From JANMCE01 sp963791625 (lineage in GTDB: Bacteria > Actinomycetota > Acidimicrobiia > Acidimicrobiales > Ilumatobacteraceae), in NCBI GenBank assembly GCA_963791625.1, contig CAWBTA010000006.1, forward strand, positions 1,922,001 to 1,986,000: DNA of 64,000 nucleotides. The letters run 5' to 3'. Made by a program: the position numbers and the translations under genes. Below, one piece after another: positions 52,766 through 63,142 of this stretch (the stretch's first letter is position 1; every line of letters begins with the position of its first letter). The notes beneath the pieces were generated by a model. The model saw only the letters and a program-made list of their open reading frames with translations, ran no database searches and was not told where the DNA came from.

Positions 52766-53197
52766 GTGAAACCCCTTGGCCGCCTCTTTGTTGTTGGCGC
52801 GCTCATACTCGGCGGGGGTTGCAGCCGCGGCCCGCAGCGCGGGGTGGCGGCGTTCTGCGAGAAGCTCGGCAAGGATCGCACCCTGCTCGAGCTCCCCATG
52901 ACGACGCCCGAGGACATCACCGCGATGGTCGCCCGCTACCGGGCAGTCGACAAATTGGCCCCGGAAGAGATCCGAGACCAGTGGCACGCAGTCACCGAAC
53001 TCATTGCCAAGGTTGCTGCCAGCGACGTGTCCAAGCCCAAGCAGCCCGACCTCATCAACACGATCTACGCAACCGTGAAGTCAATCGACGCAACAAAGAA
53101 GTACAGCAAAGAAACCTGCAATGTCGACTTCACCATCCCCATCACCCCACCCACCACCGTGCTCACGGAGCCAGCAACGACGGTCGCGCCTGGTTAG
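52766..53197 (+). CDS. Small secreted lipoprotein of unknown function
   Basis: 143 residues from GTG 52766 (MKPLGRLFVVGALILGGGC). A signal peptide ends with a lipobox-like LGGGC, so the protein is probably a lipoprotein. The mature part contains AAFCEKLGKDRTLLELPMTT, a helical middle (PEEIRDQWHAVTELIAKV) and a second cysteine (KETCNVDF), which could form a disulfide with the first. The Pro/Thr-rich tail ends at a stop overlapping the clpP stop by 3 bases (convergent). No known domain recognised. It diverges from comM. Confidence 0.65.
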   Translation: MKPLGRLFVVGALILGGGCSRGPQRGVAAFCEKLGKDRTLLELPMTTPEDITAMVARYRAVDKLAPEEIRDQWHAVTELIAKVAASDVSKPKQPDLINTIYATVKSIDATKKYSKETCNVDFTIPITPPTTVLTEPATTVAPG

Positions 53198-53793
53198 ACG
53201 ATTTCGCCGCGGCGGCGGATGACGCGGTCGATGATGCCGTAGTCCTTGGCGCCTTCGGCGGTGAACCAGCGGTCGCGGTCGGAGTCGAGGGTGATCTGCT
53301 CGACGGTCTGACCGGTGTGGCGGGCGATTTCCTCGGCGAGCTGGCGTTTCATGTAGGTGAGCTGCTCGGCCTGGATGGCGATGTCGGCGGCCTGGCCACG
53401 CAGGCCAGCCGACGGCTGGTGCATCATGATCCGGGCGTTCGGCAGGGCGTAGCGCTTGCCCTGGGCACCCGCACCGAGCAGGAACTGACCCATGCTGGCG
53501 GCCAGGCCGAGCGCGACAGTGGCAACGTCACACGACACGAAATTCATGGTGTCGTAGATTGCCATGCCGGCCGTCACCGAGCCGCCGGGAGAGTTGATGT
53601 AAAGCCAGATATCGGAGGAGGGATCTTCGGACTCAAGGAACAACAGCTGCGCACAGATTGCGTTGGCAATGTCGTCGTTGACATCGGTGCCGAGCATGAT
53701 GACGCGGCTCTTCAGCAGACGGGTGAACACTTCGGATCGGCCTTCGCCGTTACCGCCTTCGGAGCGGATGTCGATCGACGTGGGATAAGTCAT
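53194..53793 (-). CDS. clpP: ATP-dependent Clp protease proteolytic subunit
   Basis: 199 residues. The catalytic triad is Ser100 (GLAASMGQFLL), His125 (IMMHQPSAG) and Asp174 (DSDRDRWFTA). It assembles into tetradecamers with ClpX/ClpC. No second clpP or clpX lies within the window, although actinobacteria often carry two; the single gene here ends convergently with the lipoprotein gene. A 223-bp gap upstream separates it from the collagen-like gene and should contain its promoter. Confidence 0.97.
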   Translation of the reverse strand: MTYPTSIDIRSEGGNGEGRSEVFTRLLKSRVIMLGTDVNDDIANAICAQLLFLESEDPSSDIWLYINSPGGSVTAGMAIYDTMNFVSCDVATVALGLAASMGQFLLGAGAQGKRYALPNARIMMHQPSAGLRGQAADIAIQAEQLTYMKRQLAEEIARHTGQTVEQITLDSDRDRWFTAEGAKDYGIIDRVIRRRGEIV

Positions 53794-53948
53794 GGCGCAG
53801 AGGTTATAGCTGAGGTGCTCGATTTGCTCGCTTCGCCAGAATCCAGAACGCGATTGACCACGGCAACACGCTCACGAGATTGTCCGAGCCAGGCTGTGAA
53901 TTGCCAGCCTGCGTCGGCGGTGTGTTGCGACACATTGCGCAGGCGCGG

Positions 53949-53983
53949 AAACGGCGTGCGGGCTGTTAGCCCACACGCCGTTT
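53949..53983 (-). terminator. Terminator-like hairpin after the collagen-like gene
   Basis: AAACGGCGTGCGGGC and GCCCACACGCCGTTT pair over 14 of 15 positions (one C-A mismatch) around a 5-base loop, 34 bases beyond the stop of the collagen-like gene. The stem ends in TTT on the minus strand and AAA/TTT flanks make it usable in either direction. Confidence 0.75.
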
Positions 53984-54016
53984 GTCAGCCAATTACCGAG
54001 GTGAAGACCGCGCTTG

Positions 54017-56419
54017 CTACGCCTTGCAGATGGCGTAGGCGGTCACGGCGACACCGTTCGCGTTCTTCACCGAGATGGTCCACCGCTGGTTGGCCATGTC
54101 AGGAAAGTTCGAGGTGACGGCAAGGTTGGATGCCGCCGACCCAGAGTATCCGCCCGCCAAAATCGTCTCACCGACGTTGCACGGCGAGCTAATCACGAAC
54201 GAACCGTTGCTCGTGGGTGTGCTGACGTTCGTTCGGACGGTGACGGACACGCCGCCAGCGCCTTGGGCGCCTTGGGCGCCCTGCGCACCTTGGACACCTT
54301 GGATGCCTTGGATGCCGGCCGCTCCGGTGAGGCCTTGCGGTCCGGCCGGGCCTTGGGCACCGGTCGCGCCTTGGGACCCGGTTGCTCCCGTCGCTCCCGT
54401 TTCGCCGGTTGCTCCGATAGCGCCTTGGGTACCGGTAGCGCCTTGGGTGCCGGTTGCTCCGGTTGCGCCTTGTGCTCCGGTTTCACCGGTAGCTCCCGCG
54501 GCACCTTGAGGCCCGACGGCACCTTGGGGACCCATCGGGCCCTGGACTCCAGCGGCCCCGGTCTCACCGGTTGCCCCAACAGCACCCTGGGCACCGGTCT
54601 CACCGGCAGCTCCAGTCGCACCCTGCGACCCTGTAGCCCCCGTCGCACCCTGGGCACCGGTCTCACCAGTAGCTCCAGCCGCACCCTGCGACCCGGTCTC
54701 ACCCGTTGCTCCAGTAGCGCCCTGCACCCCGACAGCCCCCTCGGGACCCATCGGACCCTGAGGTCCAGCCTCACCAGTAGCTCCCGTCGCACCCTGGGCA
54801 CCGGACTCACCAGTAGCTCCAGCCGCACCCTGCGACCCAGTAGCCCCGGTCGCACCCTGAGAACCGGCCTCACCCGTAGCTCCAGCCGCACCCTGCGAAC
54901 CGGTAGCTCCGTAGCACCCTGAGAACCGGACTCACCAGTAGCTCCAGCCGCACCCTGCGACCCGGTAGCTCCCGTCGCACCCTGGGCACCGGCCTCACCG
55001 GTAGCTCCAGCCGCACCCTGCGACCCGGTAGCTCCCGTCGCACCCTGGGCACCGGACTCACCAGTAGCTCCAGTCGCACCCTGCGACCCTGTAGCCCCGG
55101 TCGCTCCTTGCGACCCGACAGGTCCCTGCGGACCCATCACACCCTGAGGTCCAGCGTCACCCGTTGCCCCAGCGGCGCCCTGAGAACCGGTCTCACCAGT
55201 AGCTCCAGTAGCACCCTGAGAACCGGTCTCACCGGTAGCTCCAGTAGCACCCTGAGAACCGGTCTCACCCGTTGCCCCAGTAGCACCCTGAGAACCGGCC
55301 TCACCCGTTGCCCCAGTAGCACCCTGAGAACCGGCCTCACCGGTAGCTCCAGTAGCACCCTGAGAACCGGTCTCACCGGTCGCACCCTGGGCACCGGACT
55401 CACCAGTAGCTCCAGCCGCACCCTGCGACCCTGTAGCCCCGGTCGCGCCTTGCGACCCGACAGGTCCCTGCGGACCCATCGCACCCTGAGGTCCAGCGTC
55501 ACCCGTTGCCCCAGCGGCGCCCTGAGAACCGGTCTCACCCGTAGCTCCAGTAGCACCCTGAGAACCGGTGTCACCCGTTGCTCCAGCCGCGCCCTGCGAC
55601 CCAGTAGCCCCGGTCGCGCCTTGCGACCCGACGGCTCCCTCCGGACCCATCGGGCCCTGCGGTCCGGTGGCACCCTGCGTACCAGTTGCACCTTGCTCAC
55701 CTGCGGCGCCTTGCGTACCCGTCGCACCTTGCTCACCTGTGGCGCCTTGCGTACCCGTCGCGCCTTGCGTACCCAGTCGCGCCCTGCGACCCAGTCGCGC
55801 CTTGCGTACCCGTCGCACCTTGCGAACCCGTCGCACCCTGCGACCCAGTTGCGCCTTGCGCACCGGTTGCTCCAGTGGCGCCCTGGAAACCAGTTGCGCC
55901 CTGGGGACCCGCCGGGCCCTGCGGACCGACCAGACTCTGCGTCGGCACGTAGTAGCCGAGCACGTCAATCACAATGTTGACCGAACTACTCGCTGCCAGC
56001 ACGTTGATGGCTCCGTCGGCACTCAGTGCGATCGAGTTCACGTTGGCGCTGGCCTGATTGCCGATGAAGTTGACGTTCGATGTCCCCTGAGAGGGCGCGT
56101 CCGCCGGCCAGAGCGAGATGAAACCTGCTCCCTGGCCACCGACCGCGGTGACATTGATCATCACCGCAGTGGCGGTCGAAGGAACGCCGACCAGGCTTCG
56201 AAAGTCAACCGTACGAGTCTCGTTGGCAGCGAACTTGTTGTTGTTATTCCGAGTATCAATCGCTCGAATGGGATTGATGGCGACGAACGATGTCGGCGCT
56301 GTAGCGGCCGCCGCTTGCTGTGCGGCAAAGAAGGTCGGAGCCGCAACGCCTAGGATGGCGAGGCCAGCCGCAAGCGAGCGATTGTTCTTTCGTGAGATGT
56401 TCCGGCGGATCTGTCTCAT
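54017..56419 (-). CDS. Secreted collagen-like surface protein, with two compensating frameshifts
   Basis: Start ATG 56419 (MRQIRRNISRKN) with AGAGG upstream. Signal peptide to about residue 38; a beta-sandwich head (about 40-170) ending NIVIDVLGYYVP, of a type common in actinobacterial secreted proteins; a collagen stalk of roughly 180 Gly-X-Y triplets (about 175-720) rich in GATG, GAQG and GETG; and a C-terminal domain with one disulfide-capable pair (SSPCNVGE and AICKA). An extra C at 55772-55774 and a missing base at 54910/54911 break the stalk but cancel, so the whole span of 801 codons is divisible by three. Probably a surface fibre for adhesion; function inferred. Confidence 0.8.
54330..55915 (-). 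repeat. Collagen-coding short tandem repeats
   Basis: Units of 9 and 18 bp encoding Gly-X-Y, such as copies of GCTCCAGTAGCACCCTG on the plus strand, run through the stalk, with longer blocks repeated: a stretch near 54780-54900 resembles 55000-55130 and 55390-55500 almost exactly. Such DNA is prone to slippage and assembly collapse, so the true number of repeats may differ from this sequence. Confidence 0.9.
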
Positions 56420-56420
56420 T

Positions 56421-56448
56421 GGTTGCCTCTCCCGGCTTGGCAGCAACC
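56421..56448 (-). promoter_or_regulatory. Hairpin over the ribosome-binding site of the collagen-like gene
   Basis: On the minus strand GGTTGC (56448-56443) pairs with GCAACC (56426-56421), two bases before the ATG at 56419. The loop contains CCGGGAGAG, holding the AGAGG ribosome-binding site. The 131-base leader upstream is AT-richer than its surroundings. Translation could be controlled by opening this hairpin. The stem is only 6 bp, so this is tentative. Confidence 0.35.
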
Positions 56449-56550
56449 CGGCGTCGCTGACCCAACTAATCCGGTCGGTAGGTAGCGATCCTCGTTTAAG
56501 CAGAGTTTGATCTATCTTGAGGATAAACAGATAGGAAGCATGCCTTCCGG

Positions 56551-57249
56551 TTACTTATGGGCCGTCGAGAGGGCCGGGTCGAGCGCCAGTGCGCGGTTTA
56601 CGAAAGGCTGCCCCTCCTCCACGTTGCCCTTGGCGACCAGCAACGACCCAAGCCGGAACATGGCGGGTGCACTGTTGGGGTCACGCGTCAGCGCCCGTCG
56701 GTAGAACTCGATGGCCTTCGTGGTATCGCCCACAGCCTCATAGGCAATCGCCGAGTTGTAAATCGCCGGCGTGTAGTCGGCGTCGGTGGCGAGCGCCTTG
56801 TCATACTGAGCGAGGGCCGCAGCGTTGTTACCGCCGACCTGTGAGATCTGCCCGAGATTGTAATGGGCGAGCACGTGGCTTGGATCCTTCTTGAGGATCG
56901 CCTCATAGACGGTCGTCGCCTCAGCCAGTTGACCCTTCACATGGAGGGCAAGCGCGGCGGTGAGCAGTTCGTCGACGGTGCCCGATGTCGGAACCGGAAG
57001 TACCTGCGTGGGCACGGTCGATGCTCCCACCGGCTTCACGCCGACGGTGGATGAAACCGCATCAGCTGAAGCCGCCGTCGTTTCGCGTGCGGCCGACGGG
57101 CTCTCGTCCCGGTTTCCCAGCAGAAAGCCGCCAGTGCCGACGGCGGCGAGGGCGACCGCAGCGCCCACGGCAACGAGGACTGATTTGGACCGGCGTGGTG
57201 GCAGGGGTGGTCGTGGCGGCATGAGAGGTGTCTCGAGCGTGTTGGTCAT
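56551..57249 (-). CDS. Membrane-anchored TPR protein
   Basis: 232 residues. A short Pro-rich cytoplasmic N-terminus (PPRPPLPPRRSK), one transmembrane helix (VLVAVGAAVALAAVGTGGFLL), a Ser/Thr/Ala linker, then three tetratricopeptide repeats from about residue 95: AATTVYEAILKKDPSHVLAHYN-like, AALAQYDKALATDADYTPAIYN-like and KAIEFYRRALTRDP, ending GQPFVNRALALDP. TPRs bind partner proteins; the domain should face outward. It stands upstream of the collagen-like gene on the same strand (131 bp) and may help its export or assembly. AGGGAG precedes the ATG. Confidence 0.8.
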   Translation of the reverse strand: MTNTLETPLMPPRPPLPPRRSKSVLVAVGAAVALAAVGTGGFLLGNRDESPSAARETTAASADAVSSTVGVKPVGASTVPTQVLPVPTSGTVDELLTAALALHVKGQLAEATTVYEAILKKDPSHVLAHYNLGQISQVGGNNAAALAQYDKALATDADYTPAIYNSAIAYEAVGDTTKAIEFYRRALTRDPNSAPAMFRLGSLLVAKGNVEEGQPFVNRALALDPALSTAHK

Positions 57250-57402
57250 GATGATCTCCCTTGGCTGATGGGTCGGCGCCCAACTGACCAGCGAACCGTA
57301 TGGTGATCCTCTGCTTGCGCGCGTCGGACTCGGCGAGCCTCGTCACCTCCGCACACGATTAGCTCGGAGCAGCGCGGGCTGAGTCGCTCATAGCTTGCGG
57401 CG

Positions 57403-58620
57403 ATGGCGTTCGATCTCATCACCGCTGTCCTCATTGGCCACCGTGACCCGGAGGCTGCCGAGAAACTTCGTCTGATCGATGTGCGGCCCGACGAAGCCGA
57501 TGGCTTCGACGTCCACGTCTGGGCTGACGACCGTGACCTGCTGGCAAGGCTGGCTGATGCCCGACCGCATGCGATCGTGACGTTCGGCGATCTGGCCGAC
57601 TTCGGCCAGGTGGCCCGCTGTCCGCTTGAGTATCGCCGTAGATGGATCCACCTCGATGACCGTGACGCACCGCTTGGGGACGTCGCATCACGTATCGTGC
57701 GGGTGTTCCTCGACGTCGCGCTCAATGACCGGTTTCCCGAGGTTCCGCTTGTGTCGGTGTATACCCCGAGCTGCTGCACCGGTGATCGGCTGCTACGGCC
57801 CTATACCTCGCTTGTCGGTCAGACGTACAACAATTGGGAGTGGGTCATCTATGACGATTCCCCCGACGATGAGACCTTCAAATTTGCGACGCAGCTGGCC
57901 GAAAGCGATCCACGCATCAAGGTGTTCCGATCGCATGCGCCCTGCGGCGCAATCGGTGAGGTCAAGCGGCGGGCTGTTGGCCTGTCGCGCGGACCCCTCA
58001 TCGCCGAGCTCGACCACGATGACCAGCTCACCGACCACTGCATTGCCGACCTTGTCGAGGCGTACAACCGCTACCCGGAGGCCGGCTTCTTCTACACCGA
58101 TTGTGCCGAAGTGTTTGAAAATGGCGACAACGGCCACTACCCGGACGGCTACGGATTCGGGTTTGGGTCATACCGCAACGAGCAGTACAACGATCGCAAC
58201 TATCTCGTTTGCAACTATCCGTCCGTGAACGCCAAGACGGTGCGACACATTGTCGGTATGCCGAACCATGTTCGGTCGTGGCGTCGGTCAGCGTATGACG
58301 CTCTCGGCGGCTACTCGGGCGAGATCCATGTCGCCGACGACTACGAACTCTGTATCCGTACGTTTCTGTCGACGCCCATGGTCCACATCCAGCGATTCGG
58401 CTACATCCAGTACCTGTCGACAGAGGGAAGCAACACTCAACGTCGACGGAATGCCGATATCCAACGCCTCGTACGGCTGTTTGCGGCGACCTATGAAGAG
58501 CGTATTCATGAACGACTTGTCGAACTTGGGGTTGACGACTTCATCTGGCGTGAGGGCGGGCTTGATTGGTCGGTACCCAACCCTGAGCCGGCACCGATCG
58601 CCAATATCGTGATGCGATAG
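57403..58620 (+). CDS. Family 2 glycosyltransferase with an extra N-terminal domain
   Basis: 405 residues. The GT-A domain starts near 118 (VPLVSVYTPSCCTGDRLLRP, then LVGQTYNNWEWVIYDDSPDD), has the metal-binding DxD-like ELDHDDQLTDHC near 205 and a later acceptor segment AYDALGGYSGEIHVADDYEL. The first 110 residues (FDLITAVLIGHRDPEAAEKL and onward) form a separate alpha/beta domain that I do not recognise. It has no membrane segment, so it acts in the cytoplasm on a nucleotide sugar. It diverges from the TPR gene. Confidence 0.82.
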   Translation: MAFDLITAVLIGHRDPEAAEKLRLIDVRPDEADGFDVHVWADDRDLLARLADARPHAIVTFGDLADFGQVARCPLEYRRRWIHLDDRDAPLGDVASRIVRVFLDVALNDRFPEVPLVSVYTPSCCTGDRLLRPYTSLVGQTYNNWEWVIYDDSPDDETFKFATQLAESDPRIKVFRSHAPCGAIGEVKRRAVGLSRGPLIAELDHDDQLTDHCIADLVEAYNRYPEAGFFYTDCAEVFENGDNGHYPDGYGFGFGSYRNEQYNDRNYLVCNYPSVNAKTVRHIVGMPNHVRSWRRSAYDALGGYSGEIHVADDYELCIRTFLSTPMVHIQRFGYIQYLSTEGSNTQRRRNADIQRLVRLFAATYEERIHERLVELGVDDFIWREGGLDWSVPNPEPAPIANIVMR

Positions 58621-58805
58621 GAAGCCCATTCCGGACAGAACCAAACGACGCCTCTTTCGTACTCGGGAGTCCGGCGACCTCACCCCTGACACCGCCGAAC
58701 TCCCGAGGCACCGTGGGCATGAGTCCGGTCGAACCGCCGATCCAGACTCTCGCCACTTGGCAAGCTCGACGATTGCAGAGAGGCGAGTAGACCTTCAATG
58801 AGTCG

Positions 58806-58827
58806 ATTGAATCAAGATTGATTCAAT
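58806..58827. repeat. AT-rich 9-bp inverted repeat between convergent genes
   Basis: ATTGAATCA and TGATTCAAT pair around AGAT. It sits 28 bp past the stop of the threonine-synthase-like gene and 185 bp past the glycosyltransferase stop. There is no T-tract, so it may be a weak two-way terminator or a protein-binding palindrome. The rest of the 234-bp gap (58621-58854) shows nothing else I can name. Confidence 0.5.
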
Positions 58828-58854
58828 TCACGCGTCTGGTGGGTGAGGATGCGC

Positions 58855-60125
58855 TCAGCGACGGATCACGCCGCTCAGGATCACGCCGACCCGTTCGTTC
58901 GGACCAATGTCGCCGCGCCGAGCGACCAGCCCCGCGAGGCCAGCCGAGCCAGTCGGGTCGACCGGCACCGAGGTGTGGTCAAGAGCAAGATCATTGGCCT
59001 CGGCGACGTGTACCTCGGACACCACGGCCGAGTCGCCGTGGCTGCGGGCCAGGCTCTCAATGATGCCGATCCAGTCGTAGGTTTCGTCATCGAGGATGCC
59101 CGTCGCCAGACTGTGCGGAGCGCCGGGCTCGGTCGATTGCCACGGCTGCATGCACGAGTCCCACTCATAGCCGATGTCATCGAGACCGAGCTGCTGGGCC
59201 TTGCGCCAGGCCCGATCGAACGGTGCGCAGGACTCGGTTTGTACCACGGTGAGACGCGGGGTCGGCCCGCCCCGGAAGCCGTCACCGACGCACGTAGCGA
59301 ATGCTCCTCCGCCCACCTGCACAAAGATGTGATCGAGCGGAGCTGCGGCCGACTGTGCGGCAATCTCCCAGGCAATACTGCGCCCGACATCGAGGCAGAG
59401 CGCGTTTTCGGGTCCCTGCACACTGAACGGAATGGCCCCGCTTTCCACGGCCTCACGGAACCGAAGGATGCACGGATCGCCCGGCAGATCCTCGCTCCTG
59501 CGGGGGCACAGCACGATGGTTGCTCCCAGTGATTTCAACGTGGTGAGGACCGCCGGGCTGGCCGAGGGTGGCACGAAGACACGCAGAGGCCATTCGACGG
59601 CTGCGGCCAGTGTTGCGGCTGCAATGGCCGCGTTGCCGCACGACGCGATAGCGAGGTCGGGTCGCCCTTGAACGGGAGCGATGCCGAGTATTTCTGCAAC
59701 GCGTAGGTGCAAGAGGATCGACACGAGGTGCCGTGCCTTTTGGCTGCCGGCGACGTTGCCGGTTTCGTCTTTCACGTAGACGCCACCGGCCTTGCCGAAG
59801 CCCATCGCATCCGACAAATCATTGGCTCGACCGAACGGGGTCACGTGGAAACCGACGCCGTCCACCGAACGCACTGCGGTGTCGACATCGGCGGCCAGGG
59901 CCTCGCACGCGCCACCGGTCATGCCGTGCGCGCTCGCAAAGGAAAGCCACGCCAGGTTGGCGCCGCCGTCGAGCAACGGATGCGAACCGAGCAACGGACG
60001 CCTGTGGACGCCCATGAGTCGCAACACGTGGTGACGGTCGGTCAGCGAGCTGTTGGGGCAGCGCCATGCCCACGGCGTTGCGATATCAACCAGATGTCCG
60101 CACGCCGCACAGCGGTAGCCGACGA

Positions 60126-60129
<4 letters not shown>
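58855..60129 (-). CDS. Threonine-synthase-like PLP enzyme with N-terminal zinc ribbon
   Basis: 424 residues from ATG 60129, overlapping the upstream stop (ATGA). The start encodes a Cys-x2-Cys ... Cys element (YRCAACGHLVDIATPWAWRC), a small zinc-ribbon-like knob seen in some threonine synthases. The fold-type II core has the Schiff-base lysine in NVAGSQKARHL, the SCGNAAIAAA phosphate-contact loop and the glycine-rich VQVGGGAFATCVGDG. It may eliminate or replace a phosphate or hydroxyl group on an amino acid, but it lacks enough hallmark features to be called ThrC. Co-translated with the next gene upstream. Confidence 0.8.
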
Positions 60130-61664
<1,535 letters not shown>

Positions 61665-61742
61665 GGTTGGACAGTCTGTCAAAGTTGGTGATCCTCGTCG
61701 CAGTGAAGCGGCCAATCCACTGCCGTCGCCTATCGTTGCGGC

Positions 61743-63131
61743 GTGCCTCTCCTGCATCACACGCCCTTACCTCGTCGCGCCTTCGTACTGCTTGTCGGTT
61801 TTTCGCTGCTTACCGCGTCGTGTGCGGCCAACGCAGCTCCCACCGCCTCGGCTACTCCACCCAGTTCGGTGGGCGCGGCCGTTTCAACCTCCGGAAAAGC
61901 CACGACAGCAGCCCCTGGATCCACCACGAAGGCAGGCCCAACGACCCTCCCCGAGGCCACGACCGCCGCACCAACCACGGTGGCGCCGGCCAGCACGCTG
62001 CCGGCGGTACCGGTCATTGCGGGTATGCCTGCGTTGATCGATCCGACAAACATCTATAGCGAAGCGTCGGCCGGCAAGCTCTCGCCCAACGTGGCTGGAG
62101 CAAAGGAGTATGTGTACGTTCCGTCTACCGATGACGGCTCCATAACCGTCATCGACCAGGCAACCGGCACCGTCGTCGACAGCTACAAAACCGGCGGCAA
62201 GCTGGTACAGCACGTCGTGGCGGGGTACGACATGAAGTCGCTCTACGCCAACGTCAGCGGCAACAACTTCCTGTTCGAAATCAACCCTATGACCGGCAAG
62301 CCGACGGGCGACACCATCCCGGTTCCCGCCCCGTACAACCTCTACTGGACGCCCGACGGCAGCCGCGCCATCGTGATGGCCGAGCGGGTCGACCGCATCG
62401 ATTTCTACGATCGAGTCACGTGGCAAAAGATCAAGTCGACGCCCATCCAGTCGTTCTGCAAGTCGCAGATGAAATCGATGAGTTTCGGTGGCGTCAACCA
62501 CGCCGACTGGTCGCCCGACGGCAAGTACTTTTTGGCCACCTGCGAGTTCGCCGGCGACATGCTCAAAATCGACACCACCACCATGGAAGTCGTCGACTCC
62601 ATCCATCTGTCGAACACGGCCATGCCGCAAGATGTTCGGATCACGCCGGATGGTTCCAAGTTCTACGTCGCCGACATGCAGACCGGCGGCATCTGGGTAC
62701 TCGACGGCGGCAAGACGGTTGCCGACAAGATGACGATCGTTAAGCAGATCCCTACCGCCAAGGGCACTCACGGGCTGTACCCCAGCCGTGATGGGAGCGT
62801 GTTCTATGTCGCCAACCGCGGCCATACCGCCAGCGAAACCGGCCGACGTTCCAAGTCTGGGGAAGGATCTGTCAGCGTGGTCGACTGGAAGACCGACACC
62901 GTCATCAAAACGTGGGAAGTCCCCAATGGCGGATCGCCCGACATGGGCGGGGTCTCAGCCGATGGCAAGACGCTGTGGTTGTCGGGTCGCTACGACGCCG
63001 AGGTCTACGCCTTCGACACCACATCGGGCGCGATGAAGTACCGCATCAAGGTCCCCACCGGCCCCCACGGCCTGTCGGTCTTTCCCCAGCCCGGCCGCTA
63101 CTCCCTCGGCCACACCGGCAACTACCGCTAG
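61743..63131 (+). CDS. YVTN-type beta-propeller lipoprotein
   Basis: 462 residues from GTG 61743. Lipoprotein signal with lipobox LTASC, then a Ser/Thr/Pro/Ala linker to about residue 90. The propeller follows, with repeats such as EYVYVPSTDDGSITVIDQAT, FYVADMQTGGIWVLD, VFYVANRGHTA and VSVVDWKTDTVIKTWEVPNG, the pattern of YVTN/NHL-like propellers. Two cysteines (QSFCKSQ and LATCEF) may form a disulfide. Such proteins bind ligands or partners outside the cell; no enzymatic residues are evident. Ends 11 bp before a convergent NodB-like gene. Confidence 0.82.
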   Translation: MPLLHHTPLPRRAFVLLVGFSLLTASCAANAAPTASATPPSSVGAAVSTSGKATTAAPGSTTKAGPTTLPEATTAAPTTVAPASTLPAVPVIAGMPALIDPTNIYSEASAGKLSPNVAGAKEYVYVPSTDDGSITVIDQATGTVVDSYKTGGKLVQHVVAGYDMKSLYANVSGNNFLFEINPMTGKPTGDTIPVPAPYNLYWTPDGSRAIVMAERVDRIDFYDRVTWQKIKSTPIQSFCKSQMKSMSFGGVNHADWSPDGKYFLATCEFAGDMLKIDTTTMEVVDSIHLSNTAMPQDVRITPDGSKFYVADMQTGGIWVLDGGKTVADKMTIVKQIPTAKGTHGLYPSRDGSVFYVANRGHTASETGRRSKSGEGSVSVVDWKTDTVIKTWEVPNGGSPDMGGVSADGKTLWLSGRYDAEVYAFDTTSGAMKYRIKVPTGPHGLSVFPQPGRYSLGHTGNYR

Positions 63132-63142
63132 CACCGACCGAG

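Noticed and set aside
54330..55915. CRISPR-like array
   Set aside because: Units are 9-18 bp in register with Gly-X-Y codons, with no unique spacers.
56420..56490. Cyclic-di-GMP riboswitch (plus-strand GGTAGGTAGCG resembles part of the class I consensus)
   Set aside because: Only this short segment matches, the core elements are missing in the right order, and no plus-strand gene follows nearby.
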